The notes under the pieces: model-generated
The model's input: the letters and a program-made list of their open reading frames with translations, nothing else
The model's database searches: none
What the model was told of the DNA's origin: nothing
NCBI GenBank assembly: GCA_023634235.1
Contig: JAMKCF010000001.1
Span: 31,736,772 to 31,800,771, forward strand
DNA length: 64,000 nucleotides
Direction of reading: 5' to 3'
Origin: Pisaster brevispinus
Taxonomy: Eukaryota > Echinodermata > Asteroidea > Forcipulatida > Asteriidae
Position numbers and translations under genes: made by a program
Part shown: positions 1 through 11,455 of the stretch, one piece after another
Layout of the letters: the number at the start of each line of letters is the position of its first letter
Position numbering within the stretch: position 1 is the stretch's first letter

Positions 1-130
1 GCAACCCTGTGTGTCAGCACCAGGAGTAGGTGGCAACGTGCCCCTGGTGACAGTTGATCTGGGTTGATAGCCCAAATCAGTTAAGTGTAGCCCTAACCTT
101 GAAGTGGCCATCCGGCCTTGTGAGTTGGGC
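1..130. repeat. Dispersed repeat, copy 1
   Basis: This stretch matches the reverse complement of 21,968-22,095 over about 125 bases, including the block with CAGGAGTAGGTGG and the block AAATCAGTTAAGTGTAGCCC. Both copies contain a short internal palindrome built on TTTGGGTC/GACCCAAA. No coding capacity is seen, so it is read as a non-autonomous dispersed element cut by the window edge. Confidence 0.75.
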
Positions 131-1027
131 GATATCTCATTTAAAAAAAAACCAAACAAACCGCCTCCCAAAAAAATTACCCAAACACCAAAATTATTGT
201 TGTTTTTATACAGCGCCCTCTACCGTAAACGTATTGCACGCAACCGTCGTCCCCCCCCCCGTGCACCCCGTGAGTGTCGAGCGTGAGCGATTTTTGCCAG
301 TCAACGTTTACTGAAAAAATATTTCCCTTGTTGCACTTCTTAAAACCAACCATTGCAAGTAAAACTATACATTTCTACACAAAGGACAGCACATGTCACT
401 TTTTACATCAAAAATACAGCTAACGAAGGTTTATTACTCACTTTAAAACCGTCTTTCACTTACTTCCTGGCCAAAGCTGCTTCCGTGCAATCGCTGAAAA
501 ATATTTGTGAACAAAATTTTCTCTAGAGAGGGCGCCAAACAAATTACAATGAGCAACGACTGTTGCGTGATTAACTTTAAAGTCCAAGTGAAAGATAACG
601 ATATATTTATAACCTATTGAAGTATGTTTGTACATGTAATGTACTCGGTTGTTTTGATTTAAAAATATAAGTTTTTTAATATTCTACTGGATACTGTTTA
701 TGAGAGAAAACTACATACAATTTAATTAATGAGAAGTGATTCAGATAATGTAATTTAAAACAGCCGTCGTTACTGTCAGAGTAGTCTGATCAGCGGACAA
801 TATTTACAAGTGTTATATGAGGAAGTACTACACCGTTTCTTCTATGCAGAGTCGATAACCAGACTACAGTTGACAGAAAATAAATTTAGGCCTACTTTCA
901 CCTTCTCCTACAGTAAACGTCATTTATTGTAATTTTGTATACTAACTTAGATTTTTTTTCGTACATTGACTATATTTCTGCATGTAGCTCTACAATACAG
1001 ACTACGGCCAGAGTCCGGCTAGTCAGG
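131..1027. other. 5' flank of the CD225-family gene
   Basis: AT-rich sequence with a poly-C run near 250-259 and no recognisable coding exon. The promoter and 5' UTR of the plus-strand gene starting at 1,028 should lie here, but no clear TATA box or other core element could be assigned. Short ORFs at 54-314 look like noise. Confidence 0.4.
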
Positions 1028-1037
1028 ATGTCGTCCC
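1028..1037 (+). CDS. CD225 gene coding exon 1 (10 nt)
   Basis: ATG TCG TCC C followed directly by the donor GTAAGT. Only three codons and one base are coding. The left-over C joins the first two bases of exon 2 to make a proline codon, so the protein begins MSSP. The start was chosen because it is an ATG beside a consensus donor in exactly the phase exon 2 requires. Confidence 0.75.
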
Positions 1038-4000
1038 GTAAGTAAAATACTCTTTTAATACAAATTTTGAGAGAAAAACAACCGAAATCAATCAATCATG
1101 TCAAAAATACAAACGAAAAAAAGTCAAATTCGTGTTCGATTTTATCATCCAATCCCAATGATTCAGATTTAGTCATTGTATTCTTTATGTAATTTATATA
1201 ACAATGTCACTGTTTTAGTGTCAGGATCATCGTTTGTTTTTTGTAAGTAGAGGCCTAATAAATCATGTTAATTTATAGGTAATATTATAAAGAAAGATAA
1301 GTAAAGTGACCATTGAAACTGAGTGAAAGTTTCAGTTGATTAATCAATATCAGTATAGTTAACAGTGCTCGAATTGAGAAAACAGCAAAAAACGGTCACG
1401 ATATTTTCATCAAGAACGCCAAATCTATCCATCCATGTTTAGCGACAGCGGGTACCAACTGCATCTCCTGCCCTATATAAACAAAGTTTGATCCTACCTT
1501 CTTCATACCGTAGTTTTCACCTCGGCTTTACAATTTACATCCAGTTGAGAGAAGTGGACTTTGTTGAAAACCAGCTACAGGGAATACAGTGTACATAGAT
1601 AGATGTAGATCTAGACATCTCCACATATGCAAATACATGAAACTATCCCAATAATAAACTCTGAGACAATTCCACAATCACATATAAATGTAAATGAAAC
1701 TTTCCCAATAAACTTAATACATGTAATAATAGAGTCCAACATGCGCACTCACAATGAATTTGCATTGCATCGTACTCGTAGTCACTCACCAGCCTACAAC
1801 CTTACAACGAGGTACTTAAACAAACTGCAGCAAATTAGCATGCTTTTTGCTTTGCTTTAGTTACGATAAGCTGTGCTTAAATAGCCAAACCTAAACTGGT
1901 TACCAGCCCAAAATTCCATGATAAATGTTGTGACTGGTGCTTAGCATAGAAACTTTTTAAGCAGTATTTTCTGCTATATATATAAAACAGCTTTATGAAA
2001 TTGGGCCCAGGTGCCAGGGGGGGTCTGCTTGGCCATGTTTAATGCCTTCTTTGCCGGGTCGTCAAGGCGGGCAATGTGGTTAAACAGAAATTGACAAGAT
2101 TGGCCCCTCTACACCATTTATCATATAATTATAAACGATGAAAAAAACCTCTTTATTATCTCCATCTAGCAGCTTACAAACCTCTTCATAATGTCTGTGA
2201 TGATGGAGTGGAAAGTGCAGAGATGCTGTTCCAGTCGTTTCCAGGCCAGACGTCGTTATCAGTAAGTTTCCAACCCGTCCTTTAAAATGCTAAGCTCCTC
2301 TTGATTGTTGCTCGCATACTTGCTTAAGTCGAGTGGTGTCCTCGAATCATGATGGTTCTCCATGCATTTTGTCCCCCATTGCCACCATGAAGTCTGCTGA
2401 TTTATAGCGCCACTATCCAACATTTTTTTATATCAATATATTTCTGGTAATGAAACCAATGATGCCTCATACTGTAAGTGAACTTTAATCACTGTACATG
2501 TAGCTTGCAAGTCTGAGGAAACCTGTGAACAAAGTTGCTTGCTATGTAAACCAGAATTTCCAGAAACTCCTTTTTAAAAAATATTGTTATGCGCATTACC
2601 AGTTCTAGTAAACAAGACCTAGGGATTAATGTCCCATCCAATTTTGCAAAAGAATCATGCTCAAGGACACAAGTGCCTTGATCGGAACTCAAACCCACTC
2701 TGCTGATCTGAAACACAAGTATTAGAGTCTGGTTCTCTTAACTGCCCTCAGCTACGTGGCAGTGGCACGCCATTTTGAAGTTTGTGGTGCATGAACAACG
2801 CTGGTTTCCCTGGGCCATTTATTTCTTTCCTTTAACCATCTCAGCTCCCTTGAGTACGTATATCCTGTGCTGCCACATCAGTAGCAGATCAGCTCAATCA
2901 ATCACAAGTACATGTACCTTTTCTGCCCCGCAGGTACCTATCTACCCCTCAGTGAAAAGAAGCAATTATAGAAAAAATATTTTGCTTAAAAGACACAAGA
3001 GTCATCATGAGCCTAATATCAAAGTGCTGCTTAAGCAGGAAATATTGCTTAGTAACAATTTTCTGCGAAGCGAAAATGAGCAGGATACCAGTCACAAATG
3101 GTACATGTGACAAATAATTTTGGCTGGTAACCATATTCTGGCAAGCATAATTATTCAGTGCTTAGCTACTTTTTGTGCTTAAACGGCTCAATGAAATTGG
3201 GCCAAGGATTCGAACCCACACCTCGATGACTTAGCCACCACAACTCGAGTCCAGTACACCAAGTCCTCGAAGATTTGCTTCCAAGAACCTTGCATAACGT
3301 CATTCAATCTTCCCTCAGATCCCTTCGTTCCCACCTGCTGATACCACCATTATCACCTCAAGGACACCACCCAAGGACTACCAGATTCTTGCCGTTTTCG
3401 TCACTCTCTTCTGCTGTCTCCCACTGGGTATCCTGGGAATTTTCAAGTCCAGCGAGGTTAGTTGACAGACACAAAAAAATGCAGTCAAAATATCTAGGTT
3501 TTTTTAAACTTTTGTTTTTCTTTCTTTCTCGAAAAGTCTGATCTTTTGGTGTTAGTGATACTTGACGTACATTGGATCAGGTTTTAAGGATAATCACTTT
3601 TAAGCACAGTATCAAAGCACCTGTACACTATGACTACCCCTTGTTCGTTAGGCCTTACGCATTCCTTGAACCATCTCGACTCCTCCGGGCTGGTGTTTGG
3701 AAAGAAGCAGATGTTTGGGGGTCAATGGTTCCAACCCAGGCTAAAAAGTCATTCACCAGGCTTTATGGCTCTGGTTCAATTGGGAAAGTTGTGGATTTTT
3801 GAGAATCTTTGGCTGCAACATGGCAGAGTAAATATCAATTGTTTTATTACGTATCCAACAATTCAGCGCATTGGTACGGCGCAGGGTTTGGTGCAAGTCT
3901 CGCATGTGTTTAAAAAATTTTTGGACCACTTTGGTCTTGCCCACATTGCTTTAATGTGTGATGGAAACAAACTGGCACACTAACCACAGCAAAATTATGC

Positions 4001-4411
4001 TTACCAGAACAAGGTTACCAACTCAAATGCCATTTCACATGCAGCATCTGTGACTGGTATCCTGCTTATTGTTGGTAAGCAGAATTTTTTGTAAGCAAAA
4101 TTTTCTGCTTTAAAAGCAGCTCTATGGAAATGGTTCTGAGCCACTGATCACTCCCTGAATGACTTCTTAACATTCTATTTAATCTTCAGGTAAGGAGAAG
4201 GGCAGCTGTCGGAGATGCCTTTGGTGCCCACCAGGCCAGCTATCGTACCAAGAGCTTTCTGTATGCTGGTCTGGGTGTCGGTCTCTTGGTCTGGATTTGC
4301 AGTGCCACTGCCTTTGTCGTGTACGTCGTCCAGGTCTTTGGAGACAACAAATTCCCGGAGCAGGCCTTCAGGTATGAGTTTGTGACCGTAGTGGTCCCCA
4401 TCGGCAAATGA
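1028..4411 (+). CDS. CD225/dispanin-family transmembrane protein gene (4 coding exons)
   Basis: Spliced model 1028-1037, 2170-2261, 3319-3456, 4190-4411 gives 153 residues and a TGA stop. All introns are GT-AG with phases 1, 0, 0, and the donors are GTAAGT, GTAAGT and GTTAGT. Residues about 57-80 form the first membrane segment with the CCLPLG motif. Residues 81-101 are the basic/GD loop (RRRAAVGDAFGAHQAS), and about 102-127 form the second membrane segment. This CC plus GD-x-x-GA-x-x-AS layout defines the CD225/dispanin family, which includes IFITM, PRRT and SynDIG-like proteins. Known members sit in plasma or endosomal membranes, and the paired cysteines are commonly S-palmitoylated. The N-terminal tail is short with a small proline cluster. 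The exact orthologue cannot be named, so no function beyond membrane association is claimed. Confidence 0.87.
1885..2010. mobile_element. MITE family 1 copy (gctta / AAATTGGGCC ends), intron 1
   Basis: Degenerate copy of the family whose ends read GGGCCCAATTTCAT..GCTGCTTA. Here the right end is AGCTTTATGAAATTGGGCCC. It lies in the first intron of the CD225 gene. Non-coding; full-length relatives are at 13,063-13,303 and 28,256-28,487. Confidence 0.6.
2170..2261 (+). CDS. CD225 gene coding exon 2
   Basis: Encodes the cytosolic N-terminal segment (AYKPLHNVCDDGVESAEMLF and on to QTSLS), ending in frame at TCA before donor GTAAGT. The acceptor is a tandem NAGNAG (TAGCAG). Using the first AG gives 2170 and an extra alanine; using the second gives 2173 and one residue less. 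Both keep the frame. Confidence 0.75.
2580..2770 (-). mobile_element. tRNA-derived SINE fragment, intron 2
   Basis: The reverse strand contains GTGGGTTTGAGTTCCGATCA, a degenerate box B, followed by the SINE-typical CACTTGTGTCCTTGAGCA block also seen in the clear SINE at 10,640-11,008. It is too diverged to be a tRNA gene. Confidence 0.5.
2805..3262 (-). mobile_element. tRNA-derived SINE, split by a MITE
   Basis: The body (2,805-2,990) matches the middle of the SINE at 10,640-11,008, including the blocks around AACCATCTCAGCTCCCT and CAGGTACC. The tRNA-like head with the box B complement GGATTCGAACCC resumes at 3,206. The 215 bases between them are a MITE family 1 copy, so the SINE is the older insertion. 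Confidence 0.65.
2990..3205. mobile_element. MITE family 1 copy nested in a SINE
   Basis: Bounded by a diverged left end (aagtgctgcttaagcagg) and the right end GGCTCAATGAAATTGGGCC. It interrupts the SINE between its body and its tRNA-like head, which fixes the insertion order. Confidence 0.6.
3319..3456 (+). CDS. CD225 gene coding exon 3, first membrane segment
   Basis: Starts after the acceptor TCTTCCCTCAG and ends at GAG before GTTAGT; 46 codons, phase 0 on both sides. It encodes a short proline/threonine stretch, then the juxtamembrane KDYQ and the hydrophobic segment ILAVFVTLFCCLPLGILGIF with the paired cysteines typical of CD225 proteins. Confidence 0.88.
3985..4135. mobile_element. MITE family 1 copy, intron 3
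   Basis: Contains the family's GACTGGTATCCTGCTTATTG block, and its right end reads GCAGCTCTATGGAAATGG. It lies about 55 bases before the acceptor of the terminal CD225 exon. Confidence 0.5.
4190..4411 (+). CDS. CD225 gene terminal exon
   Basis: Starts after AATCTTCAG and runs 73 codons to TGA at 4,409-4,411. It encodes the conserved loop RRRAAVGDAFGAHQAS, a second hydrophobic helix (LLVWICSATAFVVYVV) and a 26-residue C-terminal tail. The join to exon 3 (KSSE|VRRR) reconstitutes the usual CD225 spacing between the helices. Confidence 0.88.
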   Translation, partial: VRRRAAVGDAFGAHQASYRTKSFLYAGLGVGLLVWICSATAFVVYVVQVFGDNKFPEQAFRYEFVTVVVPIGK

Positions 4412-5785
4412 TACGATCGAATGGCTCGACCGTAGGAATGGTACAGTGGTGGTTTTGGTTTTGTGTTACGATCAAGTTTTTTCAAAGAAACGGTATCATC
4501 GAAAAGTTATTCTCAACTTGGGGGTGATAAAGTTTACATCTTATGGAAGTTTGGAAAGAATGGCCTTGGGAACTGTTCAGAAGGAATATTTCTCGCATAA
4601 TGACCATAAGGTGACTACAGCTGAGCTGGTTGTTTATATATTAAGTGGTTTGATGCGGAAAAGTCAAAGGGCCTTGTGATTTGTGAAGGCAGTGTCTGGT
4701 ACTGCTAATATGTTTATGTAAAAGGGTTCATATGTTTGTATATATCGCTTGTAACAAACTAAACAACGTAGACCAGCCTGTTATGAATTTGTGGTTGCAA
4801 CAGTTAAATGAATTGGCTCAATATTACCGAGCTGTAGTGATGTACTTACTGTCGTTGTAGATAACTCTTGAGAATGTCAAGAGGTGGGCGTAAAGCTGTA
4901 GTTCCTGTGTGTTGTGTAATGCAAGTAAAAAAAAACCAGTTACACTTATTGCTAAAAAAGGGGGTTCGCCACAGTGTTTCTGGTAGTGGCAGCTGAATGC
5001 GCCGCAGCGCCTTAAACCATTAGAAGGTGCTAGATGAATGGGTCTCCTAACTCAGAACATAGCTGCGCTTATCCTAATATAAAACAAATAACGAGCGCTT
5101 TGATACGCACCAAGGAATGCGATAAGGCGCTATTTAAAAACCCAGTATTAGTAAGTTACCTTGAAACTTTGACGAGGTAAACTGAAATAACTTAAAAGTC
5201 TTCATAAATTCCAGTATTCATGTTATAAGAAATACCATTATAATACCTTGTATTTTTATTTGCTTAAAGGTAAATTTGTGTGTGTGTGTGTGTGAAAGTT
5301 TTGTTATAGATGCATCACGGGAAAGCTCCATTCAAGAAAGAGGCTAGAATAAAACATCCTTTTCATCTGACAACTAACACCTGGTATTTCCATGTAGTTC
5401 CTTTTCCAAGCAGTAGACTTAATTGGATCATGCACAAACCAGTACTGCTGCTAACTGCCCCAGGCAAATTAACTGCTTATCAGTTGAGTTTAATGACTCA
5501 AGTAATTCAATGTAAACACACCCACTGGTGAAAAGGATGAAAACTTGCAAGTTTTTGTAGCGAAACTCAGAAAATCTTTAATGGACCTATTCCGTAATGT
5601 CTATGGTATCTTTAAATGGCTGGGTATACGAATTCAGGAGGATCTCTGTCAGACCAGAAATTATTTGCATGAGACCAGAACGCTTTAGAAGATGGTTCAA
5701 AAAACAAAAGCTGAAGTGTATAACGTCAGTAAACTACAAAAGTTTGTCTTGTAGGACACTACGCTGCAGGACTTGTTCAATTTGA
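4412..5785. other. 3' flank of the CD225 gene, no further gene seen
   Basis: Presumed 3' UTR and intergenic DNA. It holds a SINE-like 3' tail at about 5,085-5,155 (GAGCGCTTTGATACG..AAGGCGCTATTTAAA) and a short TG run near 5,276-5,293. No convincing exon was found. Confidence 0.5.
5348..5353 (+). terminator. Candidate poly(A) signal for the CD225 gene
   Basis: AATAAA about 940 bases after the CD225 stop codon, the first perfect copy noticed on this strand downstream of the gene. The true 3' end could differ. Confidence 0.3.
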
Positions 5786-6450
5786 ATGCTACTGGCCTAG
5801 TGCTTAGATTACAGAGCACTGGCAAATTGTCCGGTAGGTATTTTGAACCCTGTGTTTTGTAACATTGGTCCAGTGTTTAATTTACTTGACTCTCGCTAGG
5901 TGTTCAGCATGTATTTGGTGCCCTTTAAGTTACTGGCCCTGTACTAAAATGCCAGTGGTCCAGTGGGTATTTCAACCTGTTGGGTTACTGCCTGTTGGGT
6001 TACTGGCCTAGTGCTTAAATTGTTGGACTCTGGCCAGAGTGGTCCAGTAGGTATTTGGAACTCTGTGGGTTATTGGCCCAGTACTAAAATGCTGGACTAT
6101 GGCCAGTGGTCCATTGGGTGTTTCAACCTGATGGGTTACTGGCCTAGTGCTTAAATTGCTGGACTCTGGCCAGTGGTCCAGTATGGTATATGGAACCCTG
6201 TGGGTTTACTGGCCCACTGCTAATATGTTGGACTATGGCCAGTGGTCAAGTGGGTATTTCAAACTGTTGGGTTACTGGCCTAGTGCTTAAATTGCTGGAC
6301 TCTGGCAAGAGCGGTCCACTAGGTGTTTAGCACCATGTGGGTTTACTGGCCCAGTGTGAAAATTACTGAACTATGGCCAGTGGGTATTTCATCCCCTGTG
6401 GGATACTGGCCCTGTGCTAAAGTTTACTGGACTCTGGCTGATGATATAGT
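5786..6450. repeat. 68-bp minisatellite with 136-bp dimer period
   Basis: Imperfect tandem repeats of a roughly 68-base unit containing TACTGGCC(T/C)AGTGCTTAAA, CTGGACTCTGGCCAGTGGTC and GGGTATTTCAACC. The ACTGGCCTAGTGCTTAAATT phase recurs at about 6,003, 6,139 and 6,275, exactly 136 bases apart, with a variant monomer between, so the array has dimer order. ORFs crossing it are artefacts. Confidence 0.85.
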
Positions 6451-8506
6451 GGATATTTTGAGCCCCTGGTACGGTATCAATAAGCAAGTATTCAAACATG
6501 TATTAAAGAGTATTTGGGGTGAAGTAATATTTGGCATGGAACACCAACCTTTGAAAACCTTAATATAAAACATTAAAACATTTACTCCACGATGGTATTT
6601 CAAAAAGATCAGCAAATAAACGATTTGGACTTAACAACTATTTATTGTAAACAATCTAACACTGACATTAGGCTGAAATAGTTTATGGACAGAAAGTACA
6701 TGTAATGAGATTTATGAAATATTTATTGTATAATTTTGTTCTGCCAATTGTTTTCTTTTTTCTGTTATTTACCTTTTGTTTACCAGTTCTTGCTCCATTC
6801 CTTGAGTCTTCACCTTATTAAGTTCTGATTCAAGAAGAATATTCCATATTATTCTCTTTTCGAAAGGTATTTGCCAAATCCAACATTCCAGAAAATATTT
6901 ATTTTTTATGTAATATTATATATATTTTGTGTGCAATTCAACCAGTATAATCATTGAAGAGAGTAGTTTTAAGCTGTCAAAATGTTTAACCATCGATTGT
7001 TTTGAATTCACATTTTTGTACCAATTATACCTCACTGGCTAGATTTGAAATGCACGTTGCCACATCTGCCCATTATCTTGCCACAGTTTGTACTATTTTG
7101 GGGCCATTGTAGTTTTTGTAACTGTTTTATCTATTAATTATTTTGTTTCTTTATAAGTATTTTATTTGCATCGGGAACATTTTTTACACATACCCTGGTG
7201 TTCAAGGTTTTATACAGGATTAGTAAGGATAAAAACATAATTGTTTACTTTTAGTTTGAAAGCTTTACTGATTATGAACTTCACTACTAGAACAATGTTT
7301 TCCTGTGAATATAGTTCTTTCTGAAATGAAGTTATATTCGAGAAAACTGTATCTGAAAACCTGTAAAGAAAAGGGTTGGGGGGGGGGACCAAAACACACA
7401 AACGCAATGGCTGATTTCGTTTGATACAACCAAAATAAGGGAAATATGTATACTACATGCTGAACAATTCTGCATGGTATTTACTACATTCTCCTGACTC
7501 ATACAGCTTATTAAAAGCAAATTTATGACGTTTGTTATTTCATGGTTGGTTGATCTTACAAAACAGCTCGACCCATCCTGTATAATACCTTTAGATTTAT
7601 TTATTATTATTTTGTTTTATAAAGATGTTAAATTTGCATCGGGTAATTGAATTATTATTTGTGTTTTACCCATTACCCTTTGTGTGGTAAGCACTGTATA
7701 GGGCCTAATCAGTATTTTCGTGTGTAAAAATGCTCTTATGTACGCGTGAGTGACGTCTGGTACCGCAGAAGTTTTGGCGGGAGTTTTAAAGAATAACCGC
7801 CGACTTATGAATCACACTTTTTCGAGAAACGTGCCTTTACAGCAAATTGAGGGGTCGTAGAGACTGCAGGGTACATGTTTTTGATTCGATGGGGTGTGTT
7901 TTTAAATATTAATGGCCGACAATGTACAACTTGTATTTCCGACAGGGGCAGTATTGTAACAACAGAAATAAAAAATAAACAAAAGAAATAGATGGAAACT
8001 AAAAATGTTTGCTGCCTGGAGTTATTTGGTATATTTTTGTCATCTAGAGTTTCTGGGATGTACATTGCAGGTGCTACAGTATTTCTTTGTGAAAGAATAA
8101 GAGACTTTTGCCAGTGAGTGTTATAAAATGGCCCTTTTAAGAAGTCCACCATTAAATGCCTACCATGTAGAAACACATGACAAAAGATGGATGCACTGGG
8201 TTAGTTCGTTCACCCTGAAAATATCATTGCAAATGCATGCCTCGGCTCCAGCAGGAGCTTCTGTGTGTAAAATGGAACCTTAGCCTCTGGGATCGTGGCA
8301 TCTGCCAGCCTCTGCCAATCATCCTCACCAGGGCTTTTGATCATCACACAAAGCCTTCATGGAAGGCCTGTGTTTTTGACAGGGTAAAGATTATTTAAGC
8401 CGATGCATTCTAAAAAATGGGGTTACGAAGATTAGGGGTCGGGGAGGGTGTCGGACAATCATTAAAACCCTGCGTGACCCCATCAAAAAATGTATACACA
8501 CTTATG
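6451..8506. other. Non-coding AT-rich stretch
   Basis: Nothing recognisable as a gene. A G-rich homopolymer run lies near 7,379-7,387 and ORFs of 60-120 codons look random. The 123-codon ORF at 7,805-8,176 on the minus strand shows no domain, splice context or protein-like composition. Confidence 0.45.
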
Positions 8507-8955
8507 CCATCGGACTGCAATCAACAGTCCGTTTGTATTTGCGTGTAATTTTTTTTTTGTGGATAACCCAATCACTTCCAAATGGCCCAAAACCTTTAGA
8601 TATAGACCCTTTTGACTAAATCAAACATATTTTTAAGCACAATTTTTTTTTTTAGATGAGCCCACATTTGTCTTTTCTGTAGATTGTATACCATATTATG
8701 GTTCAATTCACTTAGCAGTGTCCATTGGCCCCAATGATAAATAATTGCTGCACAATTCCTATGGGAATTCCGGGAGAGCTGATCATTGATGGATTTTGTG
8801 TGTGTGAAAGAGACCCCGGATGGGAACAATACTTTTTCCATGCTATTTGGCTAGGTGTAGATGAGGAACTTGGATTTTTTTAGATTAACAAAAAAAAAAA
8901 GTGGCGGAGTACTGATTATTTAATTAAAAACAGACTGTTGATTGCAGTACCATGG
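8507..8955. mobile_element. Inverted-repeat element, about 450 bp
   Basis: The ends are imperfect inverted repeats of about 22 bases: GGACTGCAATCAACAGTCCG near 8,512 and the complementary CAGACTGTTGATTGCAGTAC at 8,931-8,950. The interior is non-coding, so it looks like a non-autonomous DNA transposon. Confidence 0.6.
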
Positions 8956-9443
8956 CACTACGACAGGTTAAACATCGGCCTAACAAAAACAGCTTGACTG
9001 GAAAACAAGCGATGACAGAAGTGAGTCCAACCAAAATGGCCGCCTCGGGGATAAAACATCACCACTGACTGGAATCATCATTGGAGTAAGTTGGACGGAC
9101 GTCCTTTTATTGACAGTTTACAGACTGCATGCTTTTCAAGAAGTTGAAGTATTTACAACAATAATACATAGTTTTCTTTATACATTTCATTTCATTAACA
9201 TTCAAAATAGTTGGAATTATTAGTTGTTGTTTTTTTACATATATACAAATATATTTATTTCTCTGTCACTAGATTATTGATGCTATTTTTACCATTATAG
9301 TTTTCTTCATAATTAAATGAGGCCAAATGTTTTTGTGCGTGTAATATTGTAAGCGGCACAACAACACTCTTTAAGTACAACCGCCCCCCAAAAAACTTGA
9401 TTTCTAATTGCTCTCCAATAGCGTGGCATCTCCCCATTCATAA

Positions 9444-9553
9444 AATAGACCCTACCAATGACGTCATTTGAGTAGGGCGCCCTCGGTTAGAGGTCATTGG
9501 AAGGCAGCTCATTGGCCAATCATTGACCGCCGCGTGCAATAATGTATAGCTAT
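9444..9553 (-). mobile_element. CRE-bearing MITE (family 5), partial
   Basis: Matches the reverse complement of the element at 50,000-50,166. Shared blocks include ATAGACC, TGACGTCATTT, GGGCGCCCTCG, CATTGGCCAATC and the CGCCGCG region. It carries one palindromic CRE at 9,459-9,466. The far inverted end is not recognisable. Confidence 0.65.
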
Positions 9554-10639
9554 GCGTTTTCCATCGTCTTATCGTTCGTTTTACCGCTAATACATAATGA
9601 GAGACATCGAGTGTTTGTTATCACAAAGCCTCAAGATTCATCATGGATTATATAACAATCAAGTGTTAATTACTGTAAACAATGTTACCCCCCCCCCGAA
9701 GACAAAAAACCAAAACGAAAACAAAGATATTGATATACAAGGAGACCGCCAACATACAGGGCCAAATGATAGCTCAGTAAACTAATACCTGTATGGGTTG
9801 CACTGGAAAACAACGCCGATGGCCCCCAAAAGTTACTGATTTGCTCGACGCTTGTTGAATAGTAAGAATCAGTAGCCAGGATTCACAGCCTCGCTTCCAT
9901 GGGCTGCGCGCCGTGTCGATACGCGAGGCAAGATCGATTACCCATGGGTGCGAGGTTGCAATGCTTGACTCAGAACCAAACAAAGGTTGTGGCGGCAGAC
10001 TCTGATTCAAACGCTTTGTTTTCAAAGAAAGGCACGGCAACTTTTCTTGTCACATGTTAATAATAATTGTTATACAATGGTTTCGACTATTAACAGAGGT
10101 TAAATACATCAATTTAAATATTCCAACTGCGCATGGTCAGTTGAATAATAATGAGGCTTTTTTTTTAGCAAGAAGCTTTGAGCTTTACATTCCTATGTAC
10201 AATGGTAGTATCTTGTTTATATACACGTAGTCGTTTTAGTATTTACATGTCCACTTCTCGGGTGGCTTATTGTTCATTTATTAATTAAATGAACAATAGT
10301 TAAGGCATTTTTTGTTTACCTGGTTCAGGGCATATATCGCTTTCAAAAAAGCTTCGTTCCAAAACACGTAGTTTGCCTATAACGAACTTTTCATAAAATA
10401 ACACAAGTTTTAAAGTAATATTGGTGACAATAATTAGTATTAGTACTATTCTTATCATTCTACATGTATAAATATGATGTTGATGATGTTGCTTACTGTA
10501 AGTTAATCGTTTGTCTTTTTGGAATGGTTTACTTTCCAGAATGATCTTATTGTGGTTGTATTAGCTATCCGGCAGCAATTCTGTTAAGTTTTATTTTATA
10601 ACTACAGTGTAACTAAACATCCGTCTTTAAAACTAGAAC
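9554..10639. other. Intergenic stretch without a recognisable gene
   Basis: Contains a poly-C run at about 9,689-9,697 and a GC-richer patch at 9,890-9,970 with CCATGGG palindromes. No exon with matching splice sites was identified. Confidence 0.4.
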
Positions 10640-11008
10640 TAAAACTAATAATAATAATAATCGATTCTTAAATAGCGCTTTATCACAGCCCGAATGCCGT
10701 ATCAAAGCTTTTCTGACATTATTACCCCTGGTCACTGGGCCATATATATTTCATTCCTTAAACCATCTCAGCTCCCTGGGGAGTATACAGCCGTTGCTGC
10801 GAGTTTACCGCCCTCCAAGCTAATCATCACATAAACCATCTCTGCCCTCACAGGTACCCATTTTACCCCTGGGTGGAGAGAAGCAATTATGGTTAAGTGT
10901 CTTGCTCAAGGACACAAGTGTCACGACCGGGATTCGAACCCACATCCCGATGACTTAACCACCAGAACTTGAGTCCGATGCTCTTATCCGCTCGGCCACG
11001 ACACCCAC
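10640..11008 (-). mobile_element. tRNA-Leu-like SINE, near full length
   Basis: On the minus strand it begins GTGTCGTGGCCGAGCGGATA, a box A, and continues to box B (GGTTCGAATCCCGGTCGTGA) with a long variable arm as in tRNA-Leu/Ser. A non-tRNA body, a GCGCTATTTAAGA block and an (ATT)n tail at about 10,650-10,662 follow. The tail and several related copies mark it as a SINE, not a tRNA gene. Confidence 0.85.
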
Positions 11009-11248
11009 TAAAAACTAAAGAAAACAGTGATTTACTTAAGAGTTGCATACATATTCAAGCCACCTGTGTTACCCTATAATGCTACTGCATGTCACAGAAA
11101 ACAGTTTGCTAAAATATTCTCAACACAGCTAAGTTGATGACGTAATCTTTTTATCAAGAACGAAATGGATACACTGCGATTTGAAACCAGACGGTGATTT
11201 CACTCGGTGGATGACGTCAACACAGTTACTTATTCATGCGGCACGGTC

Positions 11249-11254
11249 TTTATT
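11249..11254 (-). terminator. Candidate poly(A) signal of the large Rab gene
   Basis: TTTATT on the plus strand is AATAAA on the minus strand, about 96 bases beyond the stop codon at 11,350-11,352. Confidence 0.5.
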
Positions 11255-11349
11255 AATAATTGATTAAAGTTACATTCGGATATTGTTGCACTCGAGGGTG
11301 AGGCGTTGAAATTCAAGATGGCCGCCAGGATATGAATTCAGTTATCTCC

Positions 11350-11455
11350 TCAAACGGAGCAGCACTTTTTCTTTGTTGGGGCGAATGCGATTTCCTCTTT
11401 CAGTTCAACAACGTACACCCTACTGACGTTATCGTCCTCGCGCTTCTGTAACTCC
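11350..11455 (-). CDS. RASEF-like: Large Rab exon 14 (terminal), prenylation tail
   Basis: Follows acceptor TTGTTCCCGCAG. One base completes an Arg codon, then 34 codons run to TGA at 11,350-11,352 (residues 422-455). It encodes the C-terminal extension ELQKREDDNVSRVYVVELKE and the tail KKKCCSV. The twin cysteines near the end are the expected substrate of Rab geranylgeranyl transferase, which anchors the protein in membranes. Confidence 0.92.

Noticed and set aside
7805..8176. 123-codon minus-strand ORF
   Set aside because: Random-looking composition, no splice signals or homologous motif.
10920..11008. A functional tRNA-Leu gene
   Set aside because: Box A and B are present but it is fused to a SINE body with an ATT tail and has related dispersed copies.
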